A DNA stretch of 64,000 nt, taken from NCBI GenBank assembly GCA_947471745.1, contig CANJKZ010000425.1, positions 1 through 64,000 of the forward strand, read 5' to 3'. The DNA is from Closterium sp. Naga37s-1 (lineage: Eukaryota > Streptophyta > Zygnematophyceae > Desmidiales > Closteriaceae). Shown piece after piece: positions 30,444 to 42,000 of the stretch (position 1 is the stretch's first letter; each line of letters opens with the position of its first letter). The notes beneath the pieces were generated by a model. It was given only the letters and a program-made list of their open reading frames with translations. It was not told where the DNA came from and did not search any database. A program made the translations under genes and the position numbers.

Positions 30444-31916
30444 CTAATTCTCAGGTGGAACAACCTGGGAGCCTGCTGCACCCTCCCCTGGTGCATTTTT
30501 CTCCGGCAGAGGGACAATAACAGCTGGCAGTTTCAACAGTGCCTGCTCCTCTCCTACTGTAGCCTCCTGCTCCGAACCGACAGTTGAATCAACTCCCAGA
30601 AGGTAGGGACCACGGTCATTTGGAATAGGAACAAGGGCACTGGATTCAGCACCATCAGGCATGGGTGCAACACCCTGGGGTCCTGCTGCTGGCGCCTCCC
30701 CAGGTGCTGCTTCTTCTGGCAGAGCAACGTAAATCTCTGGCACAAGCACATCCTCATTGCCTGCTGAGCCCACAGCTGGAATGGCAGCATCAGTCCCCAG
30801 AAAGTAGGGACCATGGTCATTCGGCACCTGATCGTCATTCGGCACCTGATGGTCACCTTTAACCTTTGCCTGCCTCAACCAGGCACTTGGAACAGGACCA
30901 GAACCACCGGAATCAGCACCATCAGGCATGGGTGCAACACCCTGGGATCCTGCTGCTGGTGCCTCCCCAGGTGCTGCTTCTTCTGGCAGAGCAACGTAAA
31001 TCTCTGGCACAAGCACATCCCCATTGCCTGCTGGAGCCTCCCCAGGTGCTGCTTCCTCCAGCTGAGGGACAAGAACGGCTGGCAACAGTTCATTCTCATT
31101 GCCTGCTGGAGCCTCCTCCTCTGAACCCATAGCTGGAATGGCAGCATCAGTCCCCAGAAGGTAGGGACCATGGTCATTCGGCACCTGATCGTCATTTGCC
31201 ACCTGATGGTCACCTTTAACCTTTGCCTGCCTCAACCAGGCGGTTGGAACAGGACCAGAACCACTGGAGTCAGCAGCATCAGGCGTGGGTGCAACACCCT
31301 GTGACCCTGCTGGAGCCTCCGCAGGCACTGCTTCTTCTGGCAGAGCGACGTAGATCTCCGGCACAAGCACATCCTCATTCCCCGCTGGAGCCTCCTCCTC
31401 TGATCCCACAGCTGGCATGGGATCGGTCTCCAGGAGGAAGGGACCATGATCGTTAGGCTGAGGATCGTTGGGCATCTGAGGGTGGTTGGGCAACTGTGCT
31501 GGCCTCAACCAGGAGGTTGGAAGTGGAGCGGCAGCAGCAGCGCTGGAATCAACTCCATCCGGCTCATTGCCTGCCTCCTCCTCATCTCCATTCACAACAG
31601 ACACAACAACCAGGGGGTCGATGGACGGCTCAGATGTCACAGCAACGGGGCCATCTGACGGCTCAGATCCGACGGCAGTTTGGACAGGAGGCGGATGCTC
31701 AGCTGCTGGGACAGGGAAGAACTGGTCAGATGCTGAGGATTGAAGCGCATTGTGTGCGGAGGTTGGTCCGTTCGGGTTGACCAGATTCGCCTTCAACATC
31801 CGTGCTGCCTCTGCTGGTGCACACGCCATCATGCCGAACGCCAGCAGCAGTGACAGAAACAGAAACGGAAGGAAAGACTTTTCGAGCCTCCTCAGAGACG
31901 CAGTGCAAGAACCCAT
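30444..31916 (-). CDS. Secreted acidic Pro/Glu-rich repeat protein
   Basis: Intronless 490-aa ORF. Residues 1-38 form a signal peptide (LPFLFLSLLLAFGMMACAPAEA). The remainder is acidic, rich in Pro, Glu, Ala and Gly, and built from diverged repeats of about 95-100 residues containing EDVLVPEIYVALPEEA, GVAPxPDxADSxGSGPVP, AWLRQAKVKGDHQ, VPNDHGPYLLGTD and VGSEEEAPAGNE. There are about three and a half units, progressively shortened toward the C-terminus. No enzyme motif, no membrane anchor and no cysteine-rich domain. It may be a cell-wall or mucilage protein, but I do not recognise a family. The repeats are more similar at the DNA level than selection on protein alone would need, so they arose by tandem duplication. 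Confidence 0.78.
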   Translation of the reverse strand: MGSCTASLRRLEKSFLPFLFLSLLLAFGMMACAPAEAARMLKANLVNPNGPTSAHNALQSSASDQFFPVPAAEHPPPVQTAVGSEPSDGPVAVTSEPSIDPLVVVSVVNGDEEEAGNEPDGVDSSAAAAAPLPTSWLRPAQLPNHPQMPNDPQPNDHGPFLLETDPMPAVGSEEEAPAGNEDVLVPEIYVALPEEAVPAEAPAGSQGVAPTPDAADSSGSGPVPTAWLRQAKVKGDHQVANDDQVPNDHGPYLLGTDAAIPAMGSEEEAPAGNENELLPAVLVPQLEEAAPGEAPAGNGDVLVPEIYVALPEEAAPGEAPAAGSQGVAPMPDGADSGGSGPVPSAWLRQAKVKGDHQVPNDDQVPNDHGPYFLGTDAAIPAVGSAGNEDVLVPEIYVALPEEAAPGEAPAAGPQGVAPMPDGAESSALVPIPNDRGPYLLGVDSTVGSEQEATVGEEQALLKLPAVIVPLPEKNAPGEGAAGSQVVPPEN

Positions 31917-33030
31917 GATTGCTGTTGAAGATGGCTACAAATAGGTGCCTCTCAAGTGGTCCTGTGTTATCGGGGAGAGTTGCTGGCAACTGGAATGCTT
32001 CGGGGTTGTGTTTGTTGAGCTGGCCGACGAATGAGACGGACGGTTAGCTTTATGGGACATGGAATGACGTTACTTTCTTTTCTGATTTCGAACCGCACGC
32101 GGCACGTTCGGCGAGACTGAGACAGTCTCGAATCGCCTTGGATACTCGCACCGACACGATGCGACAGGCCGACATTGCAATGAATGACTGGTCAACCGCG
32201 TGTTGCGGAAGGCTGACTTGCTGATCGCACGAAGGATCACTCCAACCCGACAGACAGCATTACCGTGGCGCTTCGGTTCATCAACCTAATTTCCTGGTCG
32301 ACGCAGCAGCGTTACACTCTCGCTAACACAGGCTGTACGGAAAAAGCGTACTCAACGGGATCGATCATTGACTGCTCGATGATGTTGGGGTCTCGACAGC
32401 CTGGTCCACAACTAGGTGAATCTCCCCAGCAGAGTATTTTCGAACTCGAATTCATCAGGTAACACATTGAGAGGACCGTTATCGCCTGGCGCTGCTTGCC
32501 TGCGAGCCTGGCCACGCGGTAGAGCCACGCAGCTCGACCAATCGCCAGGCCGGAAGTGGTGGTGATAAGATCACAGGAGCTGGACCGAGAGTGTACGAGG
32601 TTCTGTAGGCAAGTCGATAGCCAGTGGAGGGTGGAAGTGAGGAGGGAAATAAGGAGGGTCGTACATAGGAGTACAGTGTAGCGCGCTGTTCCCAACGGAT
32701 AGGAGGGATGAGGTTGACGGTGCGGAAGGTGAGGAGGAGGTCCACGGAACCACCGCAGAAACACGGTGAATCGTATTGTTCGATACTGGGGGCTTCAGCT
32801 AGGGATAATAATTTCATCATAGCATGAATGCCATCTACACTACCTTGACATGCAGTAGGAAGAAGTTGAGAGGGAGTGTGGTGCACCTTCCAACAATATG
32901 TTAAAAAATACTTAAAGCTCTAGAACAATCTCAAAATAATCATTACACCGCATGACAGCATGAAAACATGAGATAGACAAATAGATGCTGCCATTTGCAC
33001 GAGTGCTTGCATTATTATCCCAACAGCAAC
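31917..33030. other. Intergenic region
   Basis: Between the start of the repeat-protein gene (31916, minus) and the stop of the DUF760 gene (33031, minus). Several ORFs of 60-150 codons on either strand look like chance frames. No RNA gene recognised. Confidence 0.5.
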
Positions 33031-36000
33031 TCATATGATCCAGCCGTCATTGCCTGGGGGCGGGAGCTCGGCGCGCTTCTGCACTGCAGGTGCAGCGAGG
33101 GCTCTATCCATATCGAATCGGACTTCTAGTGTGCGAAGACTGTAGCCCACCACCATTAACCAATAGAGCAGCTTCGCCAGCTCGGTCACTGTAGTCTCTG
33201 ATGCCACGGACTGGGAGTAGGTTTTACAGGGAGATTGTGAGAAATGGGAAGGGACATACGTAGGTAACTTTAAAGGACAACACGGATATGAACACAAAAA
33301 CGCACAAGTGATACTCGCCAGCTCGGTCACTCTAGTCTCGGACGCTGAACCACACACATGCGCAAGGGCACACCATACGCAAGCACACACGCATACAGCG
33401 TGCAACCACACACATTATCACACCACACGCATTGTCACACCACACGCATTGTCACACCACACGCATTGTCACACCACACGCATTGTCACACCACACATTC
33501 ACACAAAAAAATATCCATTCGTGCCTTACCAACACACCTCCTTCACCGTCGTCCCCCCGGTTGTCAACCTCACCTCCACCCTTCTCACATCTCCCCCCTT
33601 AGAATCTTGATCTCTCCCTTTCTTACCTTGCTCTCTCCCCTTCCCTATATCATCTACCCATCCCTCTCATCATGATCCCCACAACATCAGGAGCGGCTGG
33701 CAGATTTAAATCAATGCATCCATGCCGGGCCTATTTCTCCCACCCTCCCCCACACCTCTCCCAACCTGGCGCCTTCCCATCTCAACCTAATCTCGCCCCC
33801 CCTCACCTTGATCTCCCCAACATCAGGAACGCCTAACAGCCGTTGGATGAACGCATTCATGGCTGCCAGCGCATCGTCATCAGCACTGGCTGTCAGCTCC
33901 TGTGGGGGGCGGAGGAGGATGAGCGGAGTGGTAGGAGGGGTGGGGTGATGTGTGTGGGGTGAAGTGAGTGGGGCAGAAAAGAAAACTGGCTGCTAGAGCA
34001 TCGTCATCTGCACTGGCTGTCAGCTCCTGTGAGAGGCGGAAGAGAAGGGAAGGGGAGAGAGGAGGGGGGGAAGGCGGGCGGGAATGTGTGGGTGCGAAGG
34101 GAAGGGGACAAAAGAAACTGCCTGCCAGAGCATCGTCATCTGCACTGGCTGTCAGCTCCTGCGAAGGGGGGGAAGATGCGGGAGGGGGAGGAGGAGAGGA
34201 AGGGGGAGGTGAAGATGGGTGGGAAAGGGTGGTTTGGCTAACTGTCAGAGCATTGTCATCCGCACCTGTTGTAACTCTTGAGTCGACTCAAAAGAGCATT
34301 GTCATCCGCACCTGTTGTAACTCTTGACTTTTGAGTCGACTCAAAAGAGCATTGTCATCCGCACCTGTTGTAACTCTTGACTTTTGAGTCGACTCAAAAG
34401 AGCATTGTCATCCGCACCTGCTGTAACTCTTCACTGCTCCCCGCTCCCTCCTCTCTGCTCCCTTTTCTCTGTCCTCTGCTCTCTTCTTTCTGTTCCCTGC
34501 TCTTCGCTCTCTGCTCTCTGCTCACCTGTATATTCTGTGGCTCCAGTCCCTTCAAATACTCCAGCAGCGCATTTCCACTGCCTCCTCCCTCACCCACTCG
34601 TGCCAATCTCGCCTCCTCCTCCTCCAGCCGCCCTACTAATGCCCGAACCTCCCCTTCTGGAAGCTCCACATAGTCTACCGGCGGCACCCGAACCACCTAG
34701 CTACATTGCACCTCTCTTCTCCACGTTCGGTGTTTTCTGCCCCGCGCTCTTTGTTCTTAGCTATCTGCCTGCTCTCTGCTCACCTGTATATTCTGCGGCT
34801 CCAGTCCCTTCAAATACTCCAGCAGCGCATTCCCACTGCCTCCTCCCCCGCCCCCCACTCGTGCCAGTCTCGCCTCCTCCTCCTCCAATCTTCTCTTTAA
34901 TGCCCGAACCTCCCCCTCTAGAAGCTCCACATAGTCCATTGCCGGCACCCGAACCACCCGCTCAGCCTCAGCATCCCACCGAAGCACCTCGCCTGCCACG
35001 TGCGTCTTCTGGACCGGGCCCAGAGGTAAGGCGCTGTCAGTGGGCGGCTGGGGGAGAGGGGATAAAACGAGGGAGGGAGGGATGTGAACGGAGTGAAGAG
35101 GAAGCGAAAGTTCTAGGACCAATCGGTTTTTGAGGGAGAAAAACGGGGGAGGGAGAGCGGAAAGAAGAATGAACGGGACGAAGCGCCACCCTCTTTGACA
35201 TGCCTGCCTGCTAAAGCAATGGAGCACCTATGCCCATCCATGCGCTCATGCTCCCATGCCCATCCATGCGCTCATGCTCCCATGAACATGCAAATTCCCA
35301 TGCAAAGGCACACAACTAGCAAAGCAGCTTACCCACGGGGACACCGATCCAGAGTCAGAGTCACTGCCGCTGGTGCTGCTGTTACTGCTGGTCCCACTCT
35401 GTCTGTCTGAAGACATAAAGGCTGACGATGCTGGTAGTGGTTGAGGCGACGAGGAGGAAGAGGAGGAGGAGGAGGAGGAGGAGGAGGAGGAGGAGGAAGG
35501 GATGTGAGGAGGGAAGGATGACGGGAGGGAGGTAGGAGAGGAGGAGGGGGAGGAGGAGGAGGCAGCGGGGAGGGCAACGGCACCAGCAAAGGAGGAGGAG
35601 AGTTCGAGGCGGTACTGTGCGTTGCGGAACATGTAACCTGTCATCATCACGCTGAACATGAGCTGCGCAAGATTCTCCCCCACCTGCCAGGTTGAGTTGA
35701 GATTGAAACAAACTGCATTAGGACCCAACAGGAACATGTAACCGGTCCCCATCACACAGAACACCAGCTGAGCCAGGTTCTCTTCTCCCCCACCTGCCGT
35801 GCATAGTTGGGGACACAAATAAGGCCCAATTTCACACCTCAACCTGCCCATGCATTACGGAACATGTAACCCGTCATCATCACACTGAACATTCGCTGAG
35901 CCAGGTTCTCCCCCACCTGCCGTGTATTGGGGAGATAATGTGAAGAGGCGATTTTTGAGTCGACTCAAAAATCGCCAGGTTCTCCCCCACCTGCCATGTA

Positions 36001-37924
36001 TTGGGGAGATAATGTGGAGATGTTTTTGTGAGGGTAAGAGATGAAAGAACTGGTGGCAATGGGCATTACAACACGAACATCTTGCCAAGTAACCATTCCC
36101 CGCCCCCCCCCACCACCACCCCCCACCGCACCGTACCGTTGTGACGGTGACTTCGAAATACTGCGGCGGCAGCGACCCCAGCATGTTGCTCACAGTCTGT
36201 CTCATTGCATCCACCAACTGGCGTGACCGGAAGGAAGAGAAGGAGGGAGAGAGGAGAAAGGGAAGGAGGGAAGGAGGGAGAAAGGCGAGTTGGTCAGCAA
36301 CGCTTGCTCACAGCATGTTGCTCACGGTCTGTCTCATCGCATCCACCAACTGTCGTGTGTGGAAAGACGGGGGAGGCGGGAGGAAGGGAAGGGACAAGGA
36401 TGGAGGCAGGCAGGAGGAAAGAACGAAGGCAGGATGGTTGAGCAGCGACCTCAGCATGTTGCTCACAGTCTGTCTCATCGCATCCACCAACTGGCGTGAG
36501 GGGAAGGAAAGAAGCAGGGAAGAAGGGTAGGGACAAGGATGGAGGCAGCCAGGAGGAAAGAACGAAGGCAGGATGGTTGAGAGCTATCACCCCAGCATGT
36601 TGCTCACAGCCTGTCTCATTGCATCCACCAACTGTCGTGAGGGGAAGGAAAGGAGGCCGGAAGGGAAGGGGAGGAGAGGGAAGAAAGGACGCAGTTGGAA
36701 GGTAAGAACTCCATGAATTTATGAAGTCCGGCTGCACGCCCCTCACATACTCACATACTAGAACAATCACATGCCCATCCAGTGCCCATATGCCCACATA
36801 CCCCTCCCCTCACCTGCGGCTCTGCGTGCTGGAAGAATTTCTCCATGAAGTCCGGCTGCACGCCCCTCACATACTCCGACATACTAGTCACATGCCCACA
36901 TGCCCACATGCCCACATGCCCACATGCCCACATGCCCACATGCCCACATGCCCACACACTCATCTCCTCACCTGCGGCTCAGCATGCTGGAAGAATTTCT
37001 CCATGAAGTCCGGCTGCACGCCCCTCACATACTCCACCAGCAGCTGCCTCCGCGTCTGCCCTTGCATTGGCGAGGTGGGGCCTGATTGCTGCGGTAAGCA
37101 ATGGAGGGAGAGAGCAGGGTGCAGGATAGTCAATGACACACGGTACAGTACGGTATGGTGTGGTGCAAGTGGTGGCACAGGCTGCACGCCCCTCACATAC
37201 TCCACCAGCAGCTGCCTCCGCGTCTGCCCTCCCATGGGGGAGGTGGGGCTTGGCTGCTGCAGCAAGCAAGAAGGAGAAGGGTGCACAATGGTACAGTATG
37301 GTACGGTAAAGTTACAGTATGGTATGGTAAGCGTGGCAGGCACGCATAGGCTACACGCCCCTCACATACTCCACCAGCAGCTGCCTCCGTGTCTGCCCTC
37401 CAATGGGCGAGGTGGGGCCTGGCTGCTGCAGCAAGGAAGAGAGGGACGGAGGGAGGTATCAGGGTGGACAATGGTACAGACGGTATGGTACGGTGCAAGG
37501 GGTAGCATGCAAAGGCTGCACGCCCCTCACATACTCCACCGGCAGGTTGCTGCCGCTGATTGCCGTTCCAAGGGTGAGGTTGGGCCTGGTTACTGCTCGT
37601 AACCGCCCCTTTCAAATCCTTCTGCTAGTCGCATGTCTCCACACACGCACCCCCAACCCACCTAGTGACCTAACAACTCACGTCATCCAGGCCTGCTCGT
37701 AACCGCGCCACGCGAGTCCTTTTCCCGTCGCCATTCCATCTCCCGGAGGCCTCTTGGCCACTCCTGAGTCGCCACGTGTTTCCCTTCCAGCCGCTACACC
37801 GAACCCGAGCTCCCTGACCGTGTCTAGCGAGCCGCGAAGCACTTTCGCGCGCCTCGGAAAACGCAGCAGAAGAAACCGTGCGCCACGTCAGCTGACACGT
37901 GCCAGCGGCGAATGCGGCGGACAT
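33031..37924 (-). CDS. DUF760-domain protein, probably plastid-targeted
   Basis: Seven exons on the minus strand: 37924-37682, 37088-36972, 36217-36137, 35683-35333, 35008-34784, 33899-33807 and 33210-33031 (1290 nt, 429 aa, all in phase 0). Recognisable blocks: FMEKFFQHAEPQ, DAMRQTVSNMLGSLPPQYFE, VGENLAQLMFSVMMTGYMFR, AQYRLELSSS, LLEYLKGLEPQNIQ, ELTASADDDALAAMNAFIQ, LLYWLMVVGYSLRTLEVRFDM. These match my knowledge of plant DUF760 proteins, which are mostly predicted to be chloroplastic and lack a known reaction. The first exon is rich in Ala, Arg and Ser, as a transit peptide would be. A Ser/Pro-rich insert encoded by (GAG/CTC)n sits after AQYRLEL. The helical RRLEEEEARL segment may be a short coiled coil. 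Confidence 0.84.
33310..33360 (-). repeat. 5' partial copy of the last DUF760 exon
   Basis: GCCAGCTCGGTCACTCTAGTCTCGGACGC matches the exon start around 33177-33205 (ASETTVTELA). It is followed upstream by a 17-bp array (ACACGCATTGTCACACC, about six copies) at 33410-33500. Confidence 0.82.
33680..33720 (-). repeat. 3' partial copy of DUF760 exon 6
   Basis: CCCACAACATCAGGAGCGGCTGGCAG is a decayed copy of the exon end near 33820-33850. Confidence 0.6.
33975..34425 (-). repeat. 5' partial copies of DUF760 exon 6 with palindromes
   Basis: GCATCGTCATCTGCACTGGCTGTCAGCTCCTG recurs at about 33997-34028 and 34129-34160; a shorter GCATTGTCATCCGCACCTG piece recurs at about 34250, 34298, 34349 and 34402. 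Palindromes with TCGA centres at about 34278-34291, 34328-34347 and 34381-34400 separate the last four copies. Confidence 0.87.
34526..34700 (-). repeat. Long 3' copy of DUF760 exon 5
   Basis: Encodes VRVPPVDYVELPEGEVRALV.. to GNALLEYLKGLEPQNIQ plus donor, about 85% identical to the intact exon at 35008-34784 and lacking only its first 21 codons. Confidence 0.88.
35700..36010 (-). repeat. 5' partial copies of DUF760 exon 4 with a 30-bp palindrome
   Basis: Copies of acceptor plus VGENLAQL(M/V)FSVM.TGYMF at about 35730-35800 and 35857-35921, and a shorter one at 35977-35990. A perfect 30-bp palindrome at 35947-35976 lies exactly between two copies of AGGTTCTCCCCCACCTGCC. Confidence 0.88.
36295..36645 (-). 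repeat. Three 5' partial copies of DUF760 exon 3
   Basis: CAGCATGTTGCTCACNG(T/C)CTGTCTCAT(C/T)GCATCC with acceptor at about 36311-36352, 36452-36494 and 36593-36635, separated by near-identical purine-rich intron of about 100 bp. Confidence 0.9.
36715..36971 (-). repeat. 3' partial copies of DUF760 exon 2 and a 9-bp array
   Basis: Copies of YVRGVQPDFMEKFFQHAEPQ/donor at about 36812-36880 and 36712-36755. A (CATGCCCAC)n array of about seven units at 36891-36955 grew from the intron between copies. Confidence 0.88.
37165..37570 (-). repeat. Three 5' partial copies of DUF760 exon 2
   Basis: Copies of SPMxGQTRRQLLVEYVRGVQ at about 37180-37262, 37352-37435 and 37518-37580, each with the acceptor CTGCAGCAAG or a variant. 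The intron between them contains short GGTATGGTA repeats. Confidence 0.9.
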
Positions 37925-39027
37925 GATCTACCGCGGAGGGAGACGCGAGTCGGGTGTTGTCTGCAAGATGGAACTTTTGACTTCAGTTGACTCAATGACT
38001 AGGCTCGTATGAATGTCGTACCAAGGTCGTACCAAGGTCAGTATCGGTGTCGCCAAGACGTTCACTAGTGCTGCTTTAACAAAGGCATGTGCTCCCAAGA
38101 CCTAGTAATACTATTAGACTCGTACGCGGTGAAGGCTTATGCTGCGAGCGGTGCTTCCTCGGGAGACCTTGAGAACAACGCTACGTCGGAGCCGATGCCG
38201 CGCGGTGCACGTGGCGAAACAGAATAACTCGTTGCTGTTTTTTACGACTGCTTATTTGAGCAGCGTGTAGGTATGTGCCAAAGGAGTAAAGGGAAAGCAC
38301 GGAAGGTGCAAGTGCATGAAAGTTGTTACAACCCTGTAAGACATATGAGTAAGCATGTGTTACAGATATCTCAAACAGGGTTTGTTCATATCGCATCACC
38401 GAACCAAACATTGCTTCACACATGCATCACCTCTAACCCATCGCATGCATTTGCGTTTGCGAAGCTTTCTCGAATCTCGTCAACCTCGTGAATTAGGAGG
38501 TTACGATACAAACCATGTGGTTCTCGAGATTCGCGCTGGTAAACAGTAGTCTCCGCTTTCTGAGCGCTTGTTACCGCAACAGACCGATTAATACCGTGGT
38601 ATTTGTAAACTTGAAGCTTGAAACCACACTGACTGACAAGAACCCATTACCTACCAATTGCCACACTTGCCATGTGGTTAGCTCACTCTTACAGGGTTCA
38701 CCAGCCAGCTCGAGACGCTGTGCCTTCATTAAGAAATTAGTGGATTTTCTCCTACTTCAAGTTCCATTATCACATCAGGTGCTTCGTTCCTTCAGGCTGC
38801 GGTCGGCTAGGCTGTCGTTTGACAGGCGTAAAGGTGACGAGACGAGCTGTTGTTCCGAATCCTGATGCTCACACATCGACGCATTTTATGGAAAGCACGC
38901 GCTGAATTCTCGGACGGCCAATGCCTGGCCACCTCGTACGATTAGTGTTCACAAGTTGACTGTAAACCAACTTGTGTTATTTCTTTGACAGGCAGAAGTT
39001 TCCTTGTCTTTCGCCACGTCATCCACA
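37925..39027. other. Bidirectional intergenic region
   Basis: Lies between the divergent DUF760 (minus) and BTB (plus) genes, so it likely carries both promoters. No convincing ORF, RNA gene or palindrome of the common class was seen; CTTTTGACTTCAGTTGACTCA near 37975 is only a weak resemblance. Confidence 0.5.
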
Positions 39028-42000
39028 ATGGCGACCCTGCCGCGGTTCGACTTCGGCTTCGCCTTCCGAGAACCTTCCTTTTCTGACTGCGTCCTTCGCC
39101 TTGTGATCGAGCCACATTCAACAGGTACGAGGGTGCCTCTAGGTGTATTTTCCGCTGATTTTAATTCGTCCCAACGTCGAGGTGTACCTTCACTGATTCT
39201 ATTCGTCTTCACATTTTGAGGAGAAAAGGAGATGTCTCAAGCCTCAGGAATTGACTTGTGGCTCAGCCACTCTCCGCAATAAAGCGTGTCTCTAAGCATG
39301 TATCTTTACTTACGGATTTGCGTCATTTGTTCCCATGTGATGCCCTCGTGATCTCTCTTCCAGGATTGCATGACATTTCACCTGCAACGGGCTCAGCAAG
39401 TTCTGCCAAGGACAGAGAGGAAAACGATAGCTTAGCAGCAGCAGCAGCAGCAACAAAAGTATCCGAGCCTCTCCAAAAATCAACGCGTGCTGCTGCAGCT
39501 GCTGCTCCTGCCACTGCCGGCGCCGCTGACCCTCCCGCTGCCGGTGCCTCTCCTCCAGAAACATCTACTGCTGATGCTGCTTCGCAAGCGTCACTCCCCC
39601 CTGCTGACCCGGTGACTCGGGACGTGCCAGCAGCGTCGGTGGTTCTGGCGTCCAAGTCCACCTTCTTCCGCGCTCTCTTCACCAGCGGGTTCAGTGAGAC
39701 TCTCGACCGCCGGCTCGTGCACATCCACCTGACCGCTCAAGGTATGTCTGAGGTGTGGGGGTGCACCTGCCGCTGCTTCGCGAGCATCAGCCTCCCATTC
39801 CGAGCCATTGACACGGGACGTGCCAGCAGCGTCGGTGGTTCTGGCGTCCAAGTCGACCTTCTTCTGCGCTCTCTTCACCAGCGAGTTCAGTGAGACGCTG
39901 GATCGACGGCTCGTGTACATCCACCTGTCTGCTCAAGGTATGGATGGATGGATGGCGTGGTACAGCGTGGTATGGTGTGGCATGGTGTGGTGTGGTGTGG
40001 TGTGGTGTGGTGTGGTGTGGTGTGGTGTGGTGTGGCGTGGTTTGGTTTGGTTTGGTTTGGTGTGGTGTGGTGTGGCGTGGCGTGCTGACACCAATACCGA
40101 TTTTACGACTTACAAGTCAATGTATGCTGCTGGTGTCAGCACGAAAAAAGGGAGTCCAAACCAGCATTCAGGTCGGTGCCTGGCTAAGTTGGAATATACG
40201 CTACTTAGCTTTTGCGTTTTGCATTTATACGCTTAACGAATTCGTACGCTGCGTATAATTTGAATTCGCCGAGTAGAATTTCGGGCAGACCGAAAAAAAA
40301 TAAAAATAAAATCAATATGAATCTCGCGACGTGGCGATCTCTATTTCGAGTCGCAGATGTTGCGAACTGAACTCGAATTTTGAATTTTGAGCTCCAAACC
40401 TCCTCAACCCCACCCCTCCACTGTTTCACACCCCTTTAAACCACAGCATTCCACCACTCCCTTCAACCACTACTTTATTGGTTGGGAGCTCAACCCAACC
40501 CAATCTCCCAGGCATAAAGAGTGGCATTTGTTCACTCGACATTCATTCTCTCGCTACCTCTTCTAGCTACCTCTTCTCCCCAGCCACCATGGCTGCTACT
40601 CCTACAGAAACAAGTTCTCGTTCTACACCTTCAGAGGCTCCTGGTAGTTCCACTGGAGGGACCTCTTCTGTTACGTCTTTGGTTTGCATGGACAGCAAGC
40701 ACGCTGTGTAGTGCCACTTCAAAGTGCCGGCCGACAGCATTGGCGAGAACGACACCAAGGTGTGTGCCTACTGCAACTTCAATTTCGCTGGCGGGGTTTA
40801 CCGCTGCGCGCAGCATATCACCGGCTGGAACGGCATGCGCCGTCGCGAAGTGCATCTCTGCACTGCAGCGCCGAAGACTGCACGTGACACCGTGAAGGCG
40901 CTTTACGAGTCCAAGTTGAAGGCCCGTGAAGAGAAGCGTGCGGCTGAAATTGCGGCGGTCGGCGCAGTCAACGGCGGAGGTTCGGACAAGAAGAAGAGTC
41001 GAATGTCCGACTTCTACGGCGACGACGCCGCGCGCGCGAACCAAGCTGCGGACGAGTCCATATGCCTCTTCTTCGCCGCTCTTCATCTGCCGGAGCATCA
41101 CGCGGACCTACCCACTGTGGCGGAATGTAGTCTCAAGCATCCAGCGCGTGGAGCAGAATTACATCCCGTCGAAGAGACGCTACATCGGTGGCGCCGGTCT
41201 TGCAAAGTGTCGCCAGCGCATTGAGCCGGCTCTCGCTCCTATCTCAGCAAGCTGGCGCCGTGATGGTGTCACCGTGGCAAGCGACATGTTCTCTGACAAG
41301 GCCGGCCGCCCGCAAGCCAATGTGCTCCTCATCAACGATAGCGGAGCGGTGTTCGTGGAGTCGATCGACACCAAGATGGAGATGAAGACCGGCGGCTACA
41401 TCGCGGGCATCTTGCGCCCCATCATCGAGAAAGTTGGCCCCGAGAACGTCGTTGTCTTGTGTTTTGACGGCGGCTCCAATTACGCGGCGGCATGCAGGGA
41501 GTTAATGACGGAGTATCCCCACATCGAACACATCCCTTGCGCGACCCATGTCCTTGATCTCCTGATGGAGGACATCGGGAAAATGGGATGGGCGAACGCG
41601 TGGGGACACCCTCATCTCGTTCGTCCGCAACCATCACTTCACCCGAGGATACATGCGGAGCGAGCTCGTGAACGGCGGCAAGGGGAAGCAGGTTCTCAAG
41701 CCCGCGGGAACCCGATTCGGCACCAACTACATCGCCATTAACCGCCTCTGTGAAGTGCGCGCCGGCCTGACGCAGATGGTCCTCAGCGATGAGTGGCGCG
41801 AGTGGACAACGGCTGCAAAGAGGGTTGGGGCAGATACATTCAAAGACAACATCCTCGATGCCACGTGGTGGACGCGCGCCGAGTTCTTCGCGAAGCTGAT
41901 GAAGCTCCTGTTCGTCGTCATGCGCAAGACTGACTTGGATGCGAAGGGCATGATGGGTTGTCTCTACGACCTTATGCTCCAGCTCACCGAGGACATCCGC

